DNA of 64,000 nucleotides from Ascaris suum (taxonomy: Eukaryota; Nematoda; Chromadorea; Rhabditida; Ascarididae). Below, piece by piece: positions 29,501 through 44,500 of the stretch (positions are counted from its first letter, which is position 1; each line of letters begins with the position of its first letter). A program made the translations under genes and the position numbers. The stretch covers positions 2,755,001 to 2,819,000 of the forward strand of contig CM024180.1 of NCBI GenBank assembly GCA_013433145.1, read 5' to 3'. The notes beneath the pieces were generated by a model. It had not been told where the DNA came from. It searched no databases and worked only from the letters and a program-made list of their open reading frames with translations.

Positions 29501-32500
29501 TGCTAAGTAGGCCTGTTGGTATTGTACCATACAGCTTGGTGAATGAATCAATTTATCAACGAATTATGCTCAAAAAAATGAGCTGAACAAAGCGCAACTT
29601 CCCTTGCAGAGATAGAAAATGGATTTTCCACCACAAGTTATGCGTTACGATAGGCAAATATACGCTAGTACAATGTGTGGAAATTGAAGAGTGAAAAAGA
29701 TTTTGGTAAGTTTTCGTGAAGGAAAGTGTGAAAACAAGAGAGAGGAGGAGGAGGGGGATTTGCGCTGAAAGATATTTGGTCATATATGAGACCGATTCTC
29801 GATTCTTGCGATCGCTTCATGACTCTTTTCCTCCTCTTCTCCCGGCGGTCAAACAAGTGCTGGGAGTGTATGCCGCAATTGAAATTTCTTAGATATACCA
29901 TAGTAATATCCACAGTCGTGTTTCAAAAGCGACATTTCATTTGCATTTCAGTCTTCAACATGAATTTATTCCACATTTTATCGTGTAAAAATATTGTTCC
30001 TTTAATTATACATTTTTCAACAGTTGATTAAAACGGTTTATTGCAATCATTCCATAATCGTACAATATGCTGTTTGCTTTTTTCCTTTTTTTTTGCAGAA
30101 GTCATGTTATGAGTATTTATATGTGAGTGTGTATGTCCGCAATGTATGGCCCTAAATTTAGTGACCATAGCTCACGTTATAAGGACGGAGAGTGGTGTAG
30201 GGGGAAAAGTGGGATGTCGAGTGGAAGCATCCCATCCGCAATTCCCTGCCTAATGTAAGCTACCGAGATTTCGCCACGTTAAAAAATTTGGAAGTCGGTT
30301 TTATTCTGCATTATATCGGATGCGATGCAAAAATGGATATATAAGCACAGCAATCGCCAGTCAGCCTTTTTTAAAAATTTCCTTTAGAGATATATCCAAG
30401 AAGAGCAGTTCGAAGTCAACGCTCATCATCACAGTCGTCGGCCGTCAACAATCGTTCAGAAGAAGACGACGAGTGAGTCTGTTTACTTACTTTTCATTTA
30501 TTTGTTTATTTATTTATTTATTCACTTATTTGTTTATTTATTTAATGGACTGAATTAAAGATTAATAAAGTTAGAAGAACATTCATAAAGAATAGTTGGA
30601 CATGCAACCGCTATCAAAAAATATATGATATTCGAGTTGGCAACGATATATATTTCACTGAACCAAATCTTCATATAATGAGTGCCATAAAGTGACCACG
30701 TTGCTCACGAAGGTACTGATGTTTCATATAAGTAAATAAAAGGCTTTTTTTTCGTTCTATAAATTATAAAGGTCTCTTCTCTTCTTGAAAATCGAATTAA
30801 AACTCAGCTTGTGAAAGAGGGGGGAAAAGTTGCAACATACTATAGCGATGAATCGTTCTTATGCCGCAACGAGTTATAGCGATGAATTCTTCAGGCAGAA
30901 ACAACGAGACTGAATTTATATTTGCATAAATGGATAAAATGCCATCATATTTATTTCTTCTATCCATTAATTTCGTTTATGTTTGTTTCATTAAATTATG
31001 AATAATTTATATGCGTTGATTGTACATCGCTCTTGTTGATTTTATTTAGAATTATTGATGTTCTATATTATAATTATTTATAAATATGAGTGTTCACAAA
31101 TGAAAATGTTGAATTCTCAAAGTGATCGTTTAAAAATTTTAAAAAGTTATAAAAGATACTGAAGCTTCCCATTTAAGAAATAAGCTGAGATTAGTGCTAT
31201 AATTGCAAGTTCAATCAAATTGCATTCGTCGGAACCGAGTTTTCGTACGATCTTTTGGTGTTGACAATTGCTGACCCTTTGTCATCTCCTATACGGGGGG
31301 AGGTGGGAGGGAGGGGTAGGAGAAGTGGCGGAAAATAGGAGAAGAGAAAAAAATGAGGTTAAATCAAATGTATTGGAGAAATAACGTCGTTTCCTGAGTC
31401 ATTTTCGATGTGTTTGTTCTCGAGTTCTTTCCCTCTAGTTTCTCCCCCGCCTTCCTCTGCGCTCCGCAAAATGCTTCTCACCAATCTTGGTAAAATTTTT
31501 CTCGCTACTTGCACTGATTAATCTCTTCACATATAACAATCACAGTTCTCTATTCAAATCGAGCTTCATCGCACTACTGCGACCAATGAAATCGATCTCG
31601 AAATTTTAATAGTTTCGCTTTCTTTTGATATAAAATGCAAATTGTAGTGGATGGTTTTACCCACTCTTATAAAAATACTAGCAAAAACGTATAATAACGA
31701 AATCTATCTTTTATTTTTATGCCATTTAGCGAAATCGTTTATTTCGGTCTGTTTGAAAGGTGAGTTTGGCTCATTTTCGTAGTTCTGCTCTTTATCTGCA
31801 TGAAATTCGGCTGAGAATAATATCAATTTATTTAGGTAGTTGCGAGATCGTCCGAATGGATCACATGAAAATTGCATATTTCATGGATATTTTCTGAAAG
31901 AAATAAAAATAAAAAAGCTCGAATTGAACAGCGGAAGGAGCCAATAGTGAGTTGAGGATGGAAACGAAGGAAAGACTTGAGCAAAAATTGCCACTTATTG
32001 TCACTTCACATGGATTATCGCTTTTATTTTTTTTTTTTTTTAGAAATTGAAAAAAAAAACGAACGTTTCAAAAGATTTTCCTTACCAGCAATCCTGTTCG
32101 CATATGTTGGCTGCTTGAAAAAAATAATCAACAAAAAAACCTCTCCTCTCTCCTTTCTTACCTTCTTCTTAACTTGTGTATCGTTCGAAAAGAACACTGT
32201 TCCGTGTCTCAAACGTTTGTTTACCGTTCATCAACTTGAAACTTGCATCTGAATTTTGGGACGTTAGGTTAGGCACAAGGCGGAACTTTTTCCATCTCTT
32301 CCACTTCGTCCATTTTGTTCTTCCAATTTTTGATACTTTTTCGTCCTTCACCTTGATTCTGGTCTGAATGTTCCTTTATTTTCGTTGATCTGTGATATGG
32401 ATTCGTCAGCAAAAAAAAAAAAAATGCAACCTATCGAAAACTATGGGATGACCTATCTCTTATCTCCTCTATACTTATTGGTTGATATATTATAGAGCAA

Positions 32501-35500
32501 AGATATAGTTGAAGATATTATTTGTATTGCTTGGGAAATAAAAATCTCTTTTTAAAAGTAGACATATTCGTTTAGCGATTAATTTAGCAGTAATAGGCGA
32601 TAAATGATACTGTATTGCGTTTGATATTTATGAAATTAAATTTCTCTCGGTTTCTCGAATTCGCTACTCAAGCGGAAAAAAAAAATATCGACAAATTTTT
32701 ATGCTGGCAATTTCTATGAAGTCTAAGTGAAGCAAAGCATAATCTAAATGGTACTTGGGTGGGGGTCTTTTCAAAAAATAAAATTCCTTTCGAAATTGAT
32801 ATTAAGGAAATATTTAAAGCATTTCACAGACAAAAAAAAAATCACCAAATTGAATATTGCTATAATTTTTATAATTGTGGATGTTGTGTAGGAAACTCTT
32901 TTTTTTTTAATTTACTTGTATCATTTCTTTCTCTCATTTATTTATTAATATCGGCAAAAGTTCCATGGTCGTTATTTCAATCCACATAATAACTTTTCAG
33001 TGGTAGTAGTATGTATATTACACCATAGTAAGTATATTACACCATGATTATATAGTTGAAAGAACTGGAAATATTTCTTGGTATTACTAGTATCATAATG
33101 AAAAAAAAAATCTGATTTAACAGATTTTAGCTATAATTTCACAGTCGAATGGCTACCAGAATGAGGCAGAAGTTTTAAAAAATGTTTCATTATGGCAACC
33201 ATGAATTCTATATGTCTGTCTTTGGAGTAAATGAAAGGGAAAGGGAGTGGAAAATGTAAAAATGGAAAGCCCATGCTCCCTCTAACTTTAACGATGTTGA
33301 TACTTTCGTCTTTGAAAATTTGAACGGAGGTGCCCCAACCTTTGGTTTGTTTTCAGGCCATCTGTGCTCCATTCAAATATCCCTAGGTTTGAGAAGGTGT
33401 AGGTCATCCCTCATGAACTTTCGGAATTGAAATTTGCATGCCAGGAGATTTTAGCTAAAAACCCCACCCTTCGGGAAACGACTAGATTGAGGCCTCGTCA
33501 AAGAGTAGTTTAGGTGCCTAGACGAGGTTGAATAAAAACTGAGCAGACGATGAATGGGAGGAAAACCGAAGAGGTAGGTTTCGATCTTGAACTGGCTATG
33601 AAAAGGCCATATGCGGCTTTTTTGTGGCGAAATAACAATGCAGTGGAAAGGGATGAGAGCAGAGAGGATGCTATGAAAACAAACGACAGGTGGAATAGCC
33701 AAGTAGTAGCTCCTTAACCGAGGATGATAACTCCTTCATGGAGTTTTCGTCTGTGCTTAGTCGAGGAACATCAATTCCTACACGCATTTAAATATATGAA
33801 TTTGGATTCGCATTTGCTCTAACAATTGCAGTATGTTTGCCATCATCGAAAATATCTTTGTAATATCGATATTCTTTCGCAAGAATCTTATTTTAAAAAT
33901 TTTTACTCACTAATGCAGCTTCATTCTGTTTAATAAGAGAGGTAGAAGAGCGAATATTTTGAAAGGATAAAGCTACAATTTCTTCATTTTAGATCATCCA
34001 ATTTGAATATCGGCTCATATTTCTTAGTCCTATAGCAAAAAGTACTTTGCAGCTTAAGTTCAAAAGAGCGGATACTCGTTTTGCTCCTATTTCTCTCTCT
34101 CCCTCTTCCACCGTCTTCACCTCTGCGTTTCCAGTCCGAAACTCACTTTTGGACTATACAAAATATGAGAGAGCTTCCATTCAATTTTAATAAGACCTTA
34201 ATCCAGGAGACATTCAATTTAAGAAGTTCTTTAGTCGATTAAATTTCCCATACTTGTATCTGTCATGCAATTTTTAATGTTTTAAGGAGTAATGTTGGAC
34301 AAGGAACACGCAAAGTTCTAAGCGTTACAGAAACGCAAACAGATCTCAGTCTTATTCATATTAGCGAACGACTTAGCGCCTATCTAGCTGAACTTGGCGT
34401 TACGGTTGGCGATGATGATCTCACCAACGATAAAGAGGTATGTTATTTATAGCTATGCATTCTGACGTTTGCAGATTCAACGCGAAATAAGTGAAACGCT
34501 ATAAAATGCATATTGAAGTTTTCATTTGCAATCTTGGACTGTTGCATTAGAGATGATCGGTATTTGAATTTTCACCTGGCACAATATTTATCTGGCATTA
34601 CCTAGCATTTGGGAATCACTTTTTCAAATTTGCCACTTGAAATTAAGGCACTTAGGATAATCCCAATAATAGAGCGGTACTTTTCGCTAAAAAATCAAAA
34701 CGAAGGAGGAAGAAATTTTGCAGAAATTTGAATAGAGGAAGGCTATAAAAAATTTTTGTTTGAAATACCATCCATTAGTCGAATGACGTTTTTTCCAATA
34801 TACTCGTCGCCAAGGAGAGAATTCTAGGAAGAATATATCTCCTTTCGAAATTCTCCTTCACTCTGGGAATTTGCAAACATATCTGCTGTCCTCATAGCCG
34901 TTCGAAATTACTCTAACAACATTAGCACTCTCAAATAGCGAATGTGACATGCATAAGTGGTGCAGGTGAGGAAGAGAAAGGCATTTATTGTAGAGGTGGT
35001 CATTTGTACAGGTAAATGGTCAAAGTTGAGGAAAAATTGAGTCATTACTGTTGAATGAAACAAGTGAAATATCAGAAGGAACGAAACGAAAGAAACGATC
35101 TGCAGTAGGAATCTATCAAAAAAATGAGTTCTATAGCAATTTCGAGTCAAGCTCAATATTTAGTTGTATTTTTTGACGTTCATCAATCAGTTCGATAAAA
35201 TAGTAAGTAACAAAGTGATACAAATTTTATAAATGAATCTAAAATTCACGCGCTCAGCAGTCGATCAACCTATATGGCAGTTGTTATATTTGGTTGATTT
35301 GATAATTAAATCACTAACGAACCCGATGAATGAAAATTAAACATGCAAAAACTTGAGCCATAAGCACAACAGATGGAATACTATTGAATACGTATAGATA
35401 GCCGGATTGATGAGCCTTATTCCACATTATATGGAATGCTTGTGCTTAGACAACTTCGAAGACGTCTCTATAAAACAGAGTTTTAAGTTCGATTTTATAG

Positions 35501-38500
35501 ACATATTTAACAGTTCTTTAACAATAAAATATGCAAATTTATTAGAATTAATTTGAATATATATATATATGAACGCAGCTGACTGCATTCTTTTCCAATG
35601 CGTAAACATGACCAAATACATAAATAACAACACTGTTCCCTTGAGGGGAAAATAACGCATCGCTTTTTATCCCATTCCAAACGAAATTCTTGTGGGTAAT
35701 AAATCTGCATTGGCAACATTTTAAACCTTTAGCTTTATTGGTTTTTCAAAGAAACAACCTAATGCTATTGCATTATTACCTTGGTTATTACAATTAATGT
35801 ATGTTTTAATATTACAATAATTAATGGTTATTGAGTAAATCAAAATATATGTTGTAGTAATGAATAATAAATCAATCAATAATAGAAATACAAAATGATT
35901 TAAATTTTAAAAACTTTTGCAGCACGTTGATGAATCGAATGCAGTTTTAAATTAATGGGAATAAAAATTTCTATGTTCGTAGCTAAACTATGGCCATATA
36001 GACTAGGATTAACTATTAAAGTGCATTGCTTTCGTCCTCACGCTTCGGCAATTTCTCGAATCCGGAAGAATTAGCCAAATAGGCGTGAAAACCGAACGAA
36101 TCGCTCTTTTACGAAGCTTTCAAGTTTGCTGTAATTTCACTGCTTCGATGACTGTTATTATCAGTGTTGAGTAAATGTCACAACTTAGTCGTTTTAAATC
36201 TACGAAACGACCAATGTATTGACAAACATAATCAATTACGCGAAAATTGTACTGAAATACCTCAAATGAGAGGTAATCTTTGAGGATATCTCTTAGTGAT
36301 CTTTTTTTTCTGTGTTTATTAAGTTAGTTTTTGAAACATTTTATAGAGTTGTTTGGTAGAGATTTTCATCTGCATATTATTAATTTGAATAGTTTATTAT
36401 ATTCAAATGAGAAGTCATAATTTTTTCTTAAGGGTTGAGGCTTATATAAATGATATATCATTGCTAAATTATTTTTAATGCGCTTTTATCGCCATCAAAT
36501 TGAAACAGAAGATGAGATAGCGCATATATAAGGTTATTGTGAAACAGCCAATAATGCCTACAGGGGATTTTATTCTGCTGCCTGTTGTGTCTACTTTGAG
36601 TTTAATTTTTATTGCGATATCATAAAGGATTTCTCATACATACTGCCGTTAATTATCAATACCTGGCATGCTCTTGAGCCGCCAACAACCGCATACTATC
36701 ATTTTCGCCAATTTTGGCAGAGCCAATTTTGGGAGACAGATTATTTTTTTATCCTATTTAGTCACCTTTTTTTTTACATGTTTTTTCTTCATTCTTATCT
36801 ATAGCCCGCAAGTAATGGATATTAGTCTATAAGTGAGTAGTCAATTTAAGCAATAATGGCTAAAACTTTCATTTTTCGACTCTTCCAATTGTTGATCGAT
36901 ATTTGCGATGATTCTTTTCCTTATGGGATAAATTTTCTAAGCTTACCGATCATTTTTGCAAATGATGAACGAGTGCTGGAGTCTTGTGTTATTTAGTGAC
37001 AAATGAAATGCTATGTTGTAATCCAATATAATATATCCATTCTTCGATTTTTATTTCCCCAATAATGTGTTAAAAATTCAAAAAAGTTATAAAATACTCA
37101 TTAAATATTAAAGAAATTGTTGCGAATTTCAACTTAATCGCAACACGTTCTTATATATGTCCCTCTGCCCCTTCCTCCCCCCCCCCCCTTGCTTTTATCT
37201 ATTGTTTTTCAATATTTGTGTTTTTTCGATCACCTTCATTGTTTACGCTCTTCTAAAACCTTGACGAAGGGTTTAGACTAATCTCATATATAGGTGGCAA
37301 TTGGGATTTATACGGTGAGGCAGTTTTTACGTTTCTCTTCCGGACCGATTTTTTTGCTCGAACGTTTTTTTTTCTCTTTCCGTCGTTCACCTGATCCACA
37401 TATTCTTCCACTTCTCAAAAATTTTTTATTGATTCTCGATATTCACTAATTTTTTCCGTCGTTTTTAAGTTATCAACAAATCTACAGCGGCCTATCCCTA
37501 AAACCTCTTCAATAGGCTAAACCAAGCTTTCACGTGTTACTCGTCTGTAAATTCTCTCGCGTTTATACAGATGAACGTCCAAAGAGGGGAATTCAAAAGT
37601 GTGACGTGTTTCTTTCATTTTATGTGCTTTTTCGAACTTGCGTTTGCAAAATATCCGTCTGTCTGCGTTCCTGCCTTTTTCGACTCTTGAACCGCCGTAG
37701 ATATAAGAAATTTTGGTAGGTATAATATCCATCATAAGTCGATCTCTGCTTAAACCCTCCATCCTTCACGTTGATCCATCACACTGAAATGAGTGACAGA
37801 TATTTAGAAGTGCCTAAAATGTGCACATGTTTTGCATTGACTGATGTTTTTTTTTTCGTTTCTGCATCGGTGGCTTCATCAATGAACCAATCTTTTACGA
37901 GGCATTTTTTGGGGCGGTCACATCGTTTTAAGATATGCAGCGCATTATGAGCGATACATGTAAGCAAACGTCGTCCGATCGCAACTAGCATACTTCACTC
38001 TTCATATATTTATTTGTTGTGCTTATATAAAAGAATGCATTACTCGTACAAGTAAATATACTGAAATTTTTTAAATTTTTGGAATACTGAATTCTCAATT
38101 TTTTTTAAAAAAAATCACCTGAAATATTGATTAACACAGGTTTTAATGATTCGCTGTTTTTTTTAAAATTTTTTTCTCGATTTTTTGAAATTCATTGAAC
38201 TTTTATCATCTAATCTATAGATGTCGAAATGTTTGGCTAAAAATCTTTAAGAGAGGAAGAAGAGGATCATATGTGAGGAAGCATGAGGATATTCATTTTT
38301 TTTTTCTTCAGCGTGAATTTTCATTGCACGTTTATCAATTTTATTCTTTCATTTTAATGAAATGAATAACAAATAATGAAACGTCACAGAATTTTTGCAT
38401 AAAATGCCTTTTTTAATTCTCAATCCCATCACATCTTTCAAAAGTTCTAAGCTTCAATGAAAATGAGCCTTATTTCAAACTCGAAACTTGAGCATATTCC

Positions 38501-41500
38501 CACAGTTTTTACGTCTCACTTTATGCAATACGATATCTATTAGTACTTTCAAAGAAATATTAATTTTATCAGCATGTTTATCTATGCAGATATTTGATAG
38601 ATTTTTCAAATGCGACTAACAGATCGTTGAAAGAAATTTTATTGTCGCCCTCCTAACCTATCAAATTTTTCGCATAAAAGATCTTTGATGTAAAATTTAC
38701 TGTGGTATATTAAAATTAGTACCTGGGACTCTCTTTGATCATTTGTTTATTCATGGTCATTTGCATCTGATTGGTCATCCTTCACATTCATATTCAACAA
38801 CAACAAAGCAGTCTTCAAGCTTTGCACGGTGCATGAATGCGTATATTTTCTGAGCACAACGAAAACTCTGTGATTTTTATTTCATACAGGTCTTTATGAA
38901 AAGTTTCTTCAGTGGTCTAAGAACTGTAGTAGCTACATTCCTAAGTGTGTAGGTGATATCAAGGATAGCCCCAGGAATCGCCTTCGTGAAAGGTTCTTCG
39001 ATGAGTCCAAGAGTTCAACTAGGCAATAATCTTTAGATGGAGCGACGCAACTAGTAGGTTTCATATGGAAAATTTTACTGAAGGCGTTGATGAATTCGGA
39101 CAGCCGGCTGCTGGATGGCTGTTAGTCGTATCCAATTTGAAAATAGCGGGACGTGAGTCAGAGTCGCGTCGTTCAGTAGCTAACCATCAATATTTCCTGG
39201 ATTATTCTCGTTTGTTCGCTCACATCACCATTTTATTGCAGTGTCTGCATTGTTTTTATGTGTATCACTGCCTATCAACTCTAATTGAAGGGCATAAAAT
39301 TTTGTTAAAATACTCGATAACTAAATAAATTCTCTGGTTTTGTTGCTCCCGTTCCTTTTCTAGTCTCAATCCGTAGTAAAGTCCTCATCACAATGCGTGG
39401 TCTACCTATACGTTTCAATTATTTCCGCCCACACATTCATAATACATACTCTTTACCAGCATGAACTGATTCTCGTCAAGTAACGTTTTTTAGACGATAT
39501 GGAGGTTGGAAAAAACTAAAAGCCGTTTGATTTTCATAACGTATGTTTTTTGTCCAGTCTCTGCTGAATCGCTTAGGAATCTTTTCTCTCGCATTCTCGG
39601 ACCCCTTCTTCTCTCTCTTGTCCCCTGCCTTTTCATTCTTTGATCGAATCAACAAAGAACTGTGAATAAAGGCGAGAACCCCGTTCGGCAACGAGATGCC
39701 AAAAGAAATCGCCACTGCTCAAAATTTTCTCAATGCTTTAACAGAATTGTAAGCAGACACTTGCTCTTTGGCCCGAATGGGGAATCGGCGTTTCTGAGAA
39801 GGGCACGAAGTACGAATGTTCTTATCAACCCCGACTTGTCGATATCCTCTTGGCAGAAATCGGCGTCGGAGATGTTGACGGGCGTAACCATACTCATTTC
39901 GTCAATTTTCTTTTCTTTTCATCCTATTTTTATCACCTAGATACACATTGGTCGGGAATTTGGTTACCGTTGGTAACTACCATAAGCCGTCATTTGAAAT
40001 CATCTTCTATCTTGTTGTTATATAGGCCTTCTTGCACTGAGGTTTTTTCGTTATTGAATGCAGAATATGCTAGGGCAATTTTCAAAGATTTTTGATTATT
40101 CTCTGGTAGTAGCACATCATAATAGAACTGTTTTGAAACTTTTTTTGCATTTCATGCCAATGACAGAACATGGTGGGGATTTCTCAAATGGTTTTTGCTT
40201 TCATGCTACTGGTAGCAGAAAAGAAGACGGATATTTTCAATAGTTTTTGGTATTCGATAATGATATCCGAGCATGAGAGTAATGTTTTCAGTGATTTTTG
40301 GTTATTCAGGTCGGATACTTGGGAAAGGGGGAGGGGAGGTAGCAGAATACGACGAGGACGTTTTCGATGGTTTCTGGTTATTTGATACTAACAGTACGTA
40401 TGGATAGCCAGCAGGCATTTTAATATATAATATAGTTTTCAGATACGTTGGTCAAAAATTGCCTTGCGTTAGGTTTCTTCTTAGGCAGCCTGTCGTCTCA
40501 TTGAACATCAACAGGTAACTCCGAAAGAACAAACCGTTCACAACATAGGAGCATTTCCTCGATGATCACATGATACAACGATGAACGAGAGGGTACTGAT
40601 AGAATGATGACTACAATTTTAGGGTTATTCAAATTCAAAGAAGTTTCAGGAATATATAAATGACATAATGCAAGGTTTCGACCAACTTAATTTGATCGAT
40701 TTTGCCTGAAAACGAAGTATTTAAAGTTATTTCGCGCTGATATTAAAAATTATTGATAGTAGTATTATTTTGATTGGTTTCTGATTATATGATCTTTTTA
40801 TGTCTTCAAATACAAAGGGGATATTACAATTGTTCGTCTTAAGCGGTTGCCGCTTAATTCTGAAGTAATAGGAATAGGTGCGCTTAATTTTCTAAATTTA
40901 CGCAAAGTTTATTTAGTTAATTAGAGATTAAAATTTCAATTTCATGCAATTTTTGTGGCATTTTCTTTTCTGTTTTTTTTTATTTTAATTGCATTTTTAT
41001 ACATTTCTTTGCAATAATCACTTCTTGGCATATCTCAGTGAATAGAAGCTTATGTTTTGCAGAATTCTTTCTTCCTTTTTTGCTCAGTTGAGCTTGGCTT
41101 CTACCATGTCAAATTCAGCGCATTTTGTCCATTTTCTGACATCTTTTTAATCTCAGTTTCAAGTTCAAATTCAAGTTCTATACACAATGTCAATCAAGCT
41201 AAACCGTTTCATCTTAGCTTACGTTTAACTAAATACGCTGGCGGATTACTGTTGATGTTGATATTTTTAGTGCAATGTTGTATTTCTATGTTTTAGATAA
41301 ATAAGTCGGCTAAGGGTACTGTTTGAAATGGCCTATAAATTCTATACGAAGCTAGGTAGTCTTCAGGGAATTAATGATAACTCTATTTCAAGTGATGGCC
41401 ATATTCGTTGAATTGCTCTTTCGGGCGAAACAATTACTATGAACTTAACAAATGGTTTATCGATGCAATTGCTTTGTAAATTTTATTGCCCATTTCATCT

Positions 41501-44500
41501 CTTTCGCTGTTCTCTTCAGCAAAATCAAATTTTTCTGAACTATTTTTAGCAAATTAATCCATATTGGAAGCTAGTGAAATGAATTGAACTTTTTGAGTGG
41601 AACACTTATTGAATTTATTTATTCGTTTATTTATTTATTTATTTATTTGTTTACTGATTCACTGAGTAGTGTGCGATGCGTTGAATATATTAGAAGTCGT
41701 AGAAGCTAGTGGATAATAATTGATAACCTTGTTTACAGTTTCGTTATTTTGTTTTGCCTTTCGAGAGAAATTGCTTTAAAAAAAGCTAGCGATCAGTCGG
41801 ATTTCATCTGTAATTGTCTTATTGCAAAGAATATTGTAAAGTAACTGCAAACAGTAAAGTTATATCTTAGTAACCCCTCAAAAAAGGAATGAGTGTTGTA
41901 AAGCAGCAATGCGATTATTTGCCATTTTAGCGTTCGTACATATTGATTGTACAATACGTCTTAAAAGATGCTGATTTTATGGCTTCTCTTCATTATAAGA
42001 GCGTCTAAAATTTAAAATATCCAGTTTTTATTATTTATTTAAATATTATAGAAATGTATGCCTTCTCAAATTTCCGATGAGGGAATCGATGTAAATATAG
42101 TAAATAGGAAGGCATCAGTAAGATCATATGTGATCGAATCGTACATGTTTGAGATTAAGGTTTCATGCGGATCGCTCTTTGATATCATTTGATATGAATC
42201 GCTCTTTATTATTAACGTTGTGACTGATACCACTTTGAAGCGTCGATGTGAGCTATAAAAGAAATATATGTTCAAATATCGGAGAGTTAGTTTTTCTCTC
42301 GAATTATCCACAGTATATCACAACCTCTCGAATGTTTTTAAATTATACGTGCACTGTCTACCAATCATAACACATTCCACCGGTTTTCGGAATAGCCGAC
42401 TTGTCAAAGATTTTCTCAAAGCGGTTTCAATAGTAGTTTTAATAGTTAAGAGAGAGGGATAGATAAAAGATATTCTTATGTGATTGCATTCTAATGGCTG
42501 AATATTAAGAAAAATACCTAACAACAAGCATCTAAAGCTGAAATAGGCATTATAGGGCATCATGATATGCAAATGGTTCTGATAGTGTAAAACGGAGATT
42601 TTTGCTTACGTTTATTGCTTTCGTCAAATTTTGCTAATTTTCACTAGTATTTGTAACGAAGCTTATTGAATCATGTATGTTCGTTTATTGACTGATGTGA
42701 AGTTGTTGACGAGAGTAGGCGTTGTGAAACGAATATAAGCTCTACGCATATCTAAAGCACTCATCGGCATTAATTTTCATTTAGCCTTCTATTGAATTAG
42801 CGGGTTAATTTGTGCATCGCATCCTGATTCACTATCAATATTTTCCCGTACTCATTACATATGCCTGCTCAATAGTTTTTTTTTTGCTATAATTTTCCCT
42901 TTTTCTTTTATTGGTGTTTTTAGAAATCTTGTCCTAATTCATGCAATTTAAAAATGAGATTTCCTCAATTAAGTCGATATTTTTTAGACAATTCGATTTT
43001 ATAGCTCATTTGTGAGATGGGCTAGAAAGTCTGATTTGTATATAATGTACGTCATAAAGTGACGAATAGCATGTTTTACGTGGATTCATCGACTACAAAG
43101 AGAGTTATAAACATTGAAAAATGCCAGAAAAAAAAAACTTGCATGCATTTTTCGATTTGCACCGGTCGGTTCGCAAAAAAAAACGGTCTCTCTTGTTTGC
43201 CAAAACACATTTTTTTTGTATTTTCGTTCCGTGCTATAGAAAAATTGCGTTTTACAAACGTTTGTTTACATATGTACACTTCTTGAAATTCAGGTAGAAA
43301 ATCATATGTTGTAAACATTGGTAACGATAGAATGGTTTGACAATCCTTTGAATGTGAAAAGAGGGAATAGGAATTTCCTTCATGCACTCCTCATTCAATT
43401 AGCTAGTTTATTTGCAACATTATAACGTAGTGGAAATTTTTATGATGAAATAACTCAATGATTTGCATTAATTTCATACGATAAAAGATTAAATCATGCC
43501 AGGACTTAAGTATTTATATTCCTCATTTTTCTGCATATTATTGAGTTTCAATTTTTTTTTTCATCGAAAGAGCTACTAATTTTTTTTTCTCGTCCTTCAA
43601 CAACGAAGAAGGACCATGGTGAACAAGATTTTTTCCTCATAATCCGATTTAACTATAGACAATTTTTCATTTAAAACAATTTCTTCCTCTCACGTTTTCC
43701 TTCTTTCTAATCCTTTCTGCTCCTTCGATTACACGCATCTCTTTTCATAATCAGCATCTTATTGGGTCCTTAAAATCCCAATTTCGAATCGTTTCGAAGG
43801 ACATTCTTCTATATCGTCACTTTGGAATTTTATGCTATATGATTCGTCTATTGGTGTCGGATTTGATCAGGAAAAGATCAGAGATCTTTTATCTCTTATT
43901 GCCGGCTATATTTATTTCTTTACTAGCCATTGTAAAATATTTGCAAAACTTCAACTTAGTTAGTTTTGAGGCTAGGAAGAATTTCTGAAATTTTCTGTTT
44001 ATTCTATGTTTTATGCTTAAAATTTACCTTCTTTTCTCTCAGAATCAGCTAATTCAATGTCATCTAAGCTTTCTTAGCCTTTCCTTAATCGTTTTATCAA
44101 AGACCATCCATGCTGATAATTTTATTTCCGCAGAAAGGGTATCCATTTTAAATTATAGTGCCTTTAGTACCGCTGAAAATTTTATCAATATTTCTAGCCT
44201 ACTTTTATGTGACCACCCTTAGAGTCACCTACTGATCTTTAAAAAAAATAAAATTTATATGTTTTTGCGTTTTGGGCGGAGGCAAAATTTTCTCAACATC
44301 TACAAAATGTATATGACGATAGCATCATTGTGTTATTGCTTAGTAAATTGGTGAAGAGACGAACAAGTCAAGAAAAGGTATATGTTGAGGATTTCAACAG
44401 ATTAGGGTGAAGCCATCGTCGAATATTTGACTGCTATAAACAACATTTAAATAGACGTGGTCAATGGTGTTGGATATCGCGCGATGTCATGCGCGTTGAC

